Assembly: GCA_902782715.1 (NCBI GenBank)
Contig: CACZOG010000231.1
Location: forward strand, 1-8,413
DNA: 8,413 bases
DNA from: an uncultured Lachnospiraceae bacterium
Lineage (GTDB): Bacteria > Bacillota > Clostridia > Lachnospirales > Lachnospiraceae
Reading direction: 5' to 3'
Shown: positions 6,222-8,413 of the stretch, in pieces
Layout of the letters: every line of letters begins with the position of its first letter
Position numbering within the stretch: the first letter of the stretch is position 1
Translations under genes and position numbers: made by a program
Notes under the pieces: generated by a model
Seen by the model: the letters and a program-made list of their open reading frames with translations, nothing else
What the model was told of the DNA's origin: nothing
Databases searched by the model: none

Positions 6222-7150
6222 TGAAAAAATGTCTGGAACGTTTATATAACGGACTTATCAAAGAAAATCCCACTTTCGTGCTCATGCTCGGTATGTGTCC
6301 GACACTTGCCGTTACAACAAGTGCGATCAACGGTCTCGGCATGGGACTTTCGACAATGGTCGTACTTGCATTAAGTAACATGATCATATCGGCATTAAGA
6401 AAGATCATTCCCGATAAGGTAAGAATCCCTGCATACATTGTAATCATCGCGACATTCGTTACCATCGTGGAACTTTTGATGCATGCTTTTGTTCCGGGTC
6501 TTTATTCGGCACTCGGAATTTACATTTCACTTATCGTAGTTAACTGTATCATCCTCGGACGTGCAGAAAGCTACGCATCCAAGAACCCCGTTATACCTTC
6601 ACTTTTCGACGGTATCGGTATGGGTCTCGGATTTACAATGGCACTTACCATCATCGGTCTTGTAAGAGAATTCTTAGGTGCAGGAACTTTGTTCGGTTTC
6701 GCAACTGCAGATATGTTCGGAAAGAAATTCGGACTTATCCTTCTTGATGCTTTTGTAAAGGCAGTACCTGAAACATCAAGAGGTTTTGCGAAAATAATAC
6801 ATGATATCTTCTCACTGGAGTTTTCATCATTCTCACCTATCGGAATCCTTGTTATGGCTCCCGGTGCTTTCTTTGTACTTGCAACTCTTACGATGATTCA
6901 GAATGTCATCAAAGACAAGGGTGCAAAAGCAGGAAAAGATACTTCCAAGATAGGTTCGGGCTGCAACTCGGATTGTATGAACTGCTCCGAATCAGGATGC
7001 TCAAGAAGACTTGTAGAGCCTGAGAAAACCAATGAAGAAGTAAAAGCTTCAGAAGCAGAAAACAATGCTGCTCAAGAAGCAGAAGATGAAAAAATAAACA
7101 CAGAGAATTTGAACGAAATTCTTGAGAAGGAGGGCGAAGATGAACAGTAG
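6221..7150 (+). CDS. rnfE: Rnf complex subunit E with cysteine-bearing acidic C-terminal extension
   Basis: RnfE is a multi-helix membrane subunit paralogous to RnfA. Together they form the core that holds an iron-sulfur centre inside the membrane through four cysteines. Here the expected RnfE ligands are C26 in GMCPTLAVTTSA and C109 in VVNCIILGRAE. Residues 1-230 match a normal RnfE, with hydrophobic helices at roughly 20-30, 37-58, 70-90, 95-115, 131-150 and 205-228. The protein then continues to 309 residues, about 80-100 longer than usual. The extension has a cysteine cluster C248-x3-C252-x2-C255-x4-C260 followed by an acidic, Glu/Asn/Ala-rich stretch (265-309) that looks disordered. Base and codon composition do not change at the junction. 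The ribosome binding site AAGGAGGG is at 6205-6212. The last 11 nt overlap rnfA, and the rnfA ribosome binding site lies inside the extension's last codons. Confidence 0.96.
   Translation: MKKCLERLYNGLIKENPTFVLMLGMCPTLAVTTSAINGLGMGLSTMVVLALSNMIISALRKIIPDKVRIPAYIVIIATFVTIVELLMHAFVPGLYSALGIYISLIVVNCIILGRAESYASKNPVIPSLFDGIGMGLGFTMALTIIGLVREFLGAGTLFGFATADMFGKKFGLILLDAFVKAVPETSRGFAKIIHDIFSLEFSSFSPIGILVMAPGAFFVLATLTMIQNVIKDKGAKAGKDTSKIGSGCNSDCMNCSESGCSRRLVEPEKTNEEVKASEAENNAAQEAEDEKINTENLNEILEKEGEDEQ
7129..7142 (+). promoter_or_regulatory. Ribosome binding site that sets the rnfA start
   Basis: GGAGGG (7129-7134) sits 5 nt before ATG (7140-7142). The frame is also open from a TTG at 7122, but that would place this site inside the gene and add six residues (MRRRAK) not expected in RnfA. 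The ATG is therefore preferred. Confidence 0.88.
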
Positions 7151-7730
7151 TTATTGGGCAACCCTTATTGTTATCGCGATAAGCTCTTCGCTTATCAGTA
7201 ACGTAGTATTAAGTCAGTTCCTCGGTCTTTGTCCTTTCCTCGGAGTTTCAAAGAAAGTTAAGACTGCAGCCGGTATGGGCGGTGCACTGATCTTTGTTAT
7301 CACATTGTCATCACTTGTAGCCGGATTGATTTACAAATTCATTTTAAAACCGCTTAATCTCGATTATCTTAAAACTATCGTATTTATCCTGATTATTGCG
7401 GCTCTGGTACAGTTTGTTGAATTCTTCTTAAAGAAGTATATGAAATCGCTTTATCAGGCACTTGGCGTATATCTTCCTTTGATCACGACCAACTGTGCGG
7501 TACTCGGCGTGGCGATCAATAACGTCAATTACGAATACGATATTCTTACAGGCGTTGTAAATGGTTTTGCAACCAGTTTCGGATTTGCCATTTCGATCAT
7601 CATACTTGCAGGTATCAGAGAAAAGATGGAGTACAATAATGTTCCCAAGTACATGAAAGGAATGCCTATCGTTCTTGTTACGGCAGGACTTATGGCTATT
7701 GCTTTTTGTGGATTTTCCGGACTTATTTAA
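7140..7730 (+). CDS. rnfA: Rnf complex subunit A (membrane, intramembrane iron ligand)
   Basis: RnfA is the membrane partner of RnfE, and the two sit in inverted topology. From the ATG at 7140 it has 196 residues, the normal family length (about 190-200). The signature LSQFLGLCPFLGVSKKVKTA (24-43) contains C31, and LITTNCAVLGVA (114-125) contains C119; these are the expected ligands of the intramembrane Fe-S centre shared with RnfE C26 and C109. Hydrophobic helices lie at roughly 6-24, 46-64, 78-96, 104-125, 138-158 and 175-195. The start overlaps rnfE by 11 nt and the stop is 12 nt before rnfB. The high similarity in layout to RnfE reflects their old duplication and is not a local repeat. 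Confidence 0.97.
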   Translation: MNSSYWATLIVIAISSSLISNVVLSQFLGLCPFLGVSKKVKTAAGMGGALIFVITLSSLVAGLIYKFILKPLNLDYLKTIVFILIIAALVQFVEFFLKKYMKSLYQALGVYLPLITTNCAVLGVAINNVNYEYDILTGVVNGFATSFGFAISIIILAGIREKMEYNNVPKYMKGMPIVLVTAGLMAIAFCGFSGLI

Positions 7731-7742
7731 TGGAGAGAGATC

Positions 7743-8413
7743 ATGAGTGTTACAGGTATATTGTTGGCTGTCGGTATTGTTGCGGCAGTCGGATTGTTTA
7801 TAGGTATATTCCTCGGTATAGCTTCGGTTATTTTCAAAGTCAGTGTTGACGAAAGAGAAGAGAAGATAGTTGAAGTACTTCCGGGAAATAACTGCGGCGG
7901 ATGCGGATATCCGGGATGCTCCGGACTTGCAGCGGCTATCGTTAAGGGAGAAGCTCCCGTTAACGGTTGTCCCGTAGGCGGAGAAGAAGTCGGAAAGAAA
8001 GTAGCGGCGATCATGGGTGTTGACGCTGTTGAATCCGAAAGAATGGTAGCATTCGTAAAATGCCGCGGAAACTGCGATGCGGTTAAAGAAAATTACGAAT
8101 ATAACGGACAGGAAGACTGTCAGATGCTTATGTTCGTACCCAATCAGGGACCGAAAGCATGCAATCACGGTTGTTTAGGCTTCGGAAGCTGTGTTAAGGT
8201 ATGTCCATTCGATGCTATTCATGTAGAAGACGGAGTAGCTAAGGTTGATAAGGAAAAATGTAAAGCCTGCGGTAAATGTATTGCCGTATGTCCCAGACAT
8301 CTTATCGAACTTATCCCTTATTCGGCTAAATATGCTGTTGCATGTTCTTCGACCGAAAAAGGACCCGTTACAATGAAGGAGTGTACAAACGGCTGTATCG
8401 GATGCGGACTCTG
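7743..8413 (+). CDS. rnfB: Rnf complex subunit B (polyferredoxin), 3'-truncated by the window
   Basis: RnfB is the membrane-anchored iron-sulfur subunit thought to accept electrons from reduced ferredoxin. The frame is open from ATG 7743 to the window end (223 codons and two bases). The ribosome binding site GGAGAG is at 7732-7737. One transmembrane helix lies at about 5-31. A Fes-type [4Fe-4S] domain follows, with C51-x2-C54-x4-C59-x16-C76 (NNCGGCGYPGCSG). Conserved C107, C111 and C126 lie in the linker. Two ferredoxin clusters come next: C140-x3-C144-x5-C150-x3-C154 (ACNHGCLGFGSCVKVCP) and C173-x2-C176-x2-C179-x3-C183 (CKACGKCIAVCP). A further set begins at C214-x3-C218-x2-C221 and is cut off by the edge, so at least one more cluster is present. 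This fits the long clostridial RnfB with several ferredoxin modules. It is the last of the six canonical rnf genes, so the operon may end after it. Confidence 0.96.
   Translation, partial: MSVTGILLAVGIVAAVGLFIGIFLGIASVIFKVSVDEREEKIVEVLPGNNCGGCGYPGCSGLAAAIVKGEAPVNGCPVGGEEVGKKVAAIMGVDAVESERMVAFVKCRGNCDAVKENYEYNGQEDCQMLMFVPNQGPKACNHGCLGFGSCVKVCPFDAIHVEDGVAKVDKEKCKACGKCIAVCPRHLIELIPYSAKYAVACSSTEKGPVTMKECTNGCIGCGL

Noticed and set aside
7122..7139. Alternative upstream TTG start for rnfA
   Set aside because: It would put the GGAGGG ribosome binding site inside the gene and add six residues (MRRRAK) before the normal N-terminus. The ATG at 7140 is ideally spaced from that site.
6221..7730. Similarity between rnfE and rnfA as a local gene duplication or repeat
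   Set aside because: RnfA and RnfE are ancient paralogues in every Rnf complex; the nucleotide sequences are well diverged and there is no sign of recent duplication.
7428..8168. Long open frame on the minus strand (246 codons) opposite rnfA and rnfB
   Set aside because: It runs antisense to two clearly conserved genes, has a low-complexity Ser/Asn/Arg-rich product with no recognisable domain, and spans the rnfA-rnfB junction. It is a by-product of codon bias on the other strand.

Overview
The window looks like chromosomal DNA of an anaerobic Firmicute in the Clostridia, most probably a Lachnospiraceae member such as a Butyrivibrio- or Roseburia-like organism. This is inferred from a moderately AT-rich composition, strong GGAGG-type ribosome binding sites, the Rnf gene order C-D-G-E-A-B, a compact clostridial-type RnfC, and an S1 protein of the short, acidic-tailed clostridial kind. 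No marker in the window fixes the genus.

Layout. Positions 1-1126 (+) hold the 3' part of a ribosomal protein S1 gene with four S1 repeats, ending at a strong intrinsic terminator (1151-1178). Positions 1213-1992 (+) encode a CheR-type chemotaxis methyltransferase. A hairpin at 2029-2064 separates it from a convergent gene on the minus strand (3169-2069), which encodes a DEDD-type 3'-5' exonuclease of the YprB family. An AT-rich divergent intergenic region (3170-3304) then carries a plausible promoter and leader for a tightly packed operon, rnfC-rnfD-rnfG-rnfE-rnfA-rnfB (3305 to the window end). The last gene, rnfB, is cut by the window edge.

How the genes work together. The six rnf genes encode all subunits of the Rnf complex, the membrane-bound ferredoxin:NAD+ oxidoreductase that couples electron transfer from reduced ferredoxin to NAD+ with export of Na+ or H+. 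RnfB (Fe-S clusters) takes electrons from ferredoxin. RnfA and RnfE carry the intramembrane iron-binding cysteines. RnfD and RnfG carry covalent FMN. RnfC (Fe-S, FMN and NADH site) delivers electrons to NAD+. Junctions overlap by 1, 4, 1 and 11 nt and the last gap is 12 nt, so the subunits are probably translationally coupled. The S1, cheR and exonuclease genes appear to be independent housekeeping or motility genes with no visible functional tie to Rnf.

No mobile element, CRISPR array, tRNA, rRNA or obvious novel system was seen. The points most worth a second look are the cysteine-bearing acidic extension of RnfE, the probable IspH-S1 fusion cut off at the left edge, and the uncharacterised C-terminal half of the exonuclease.
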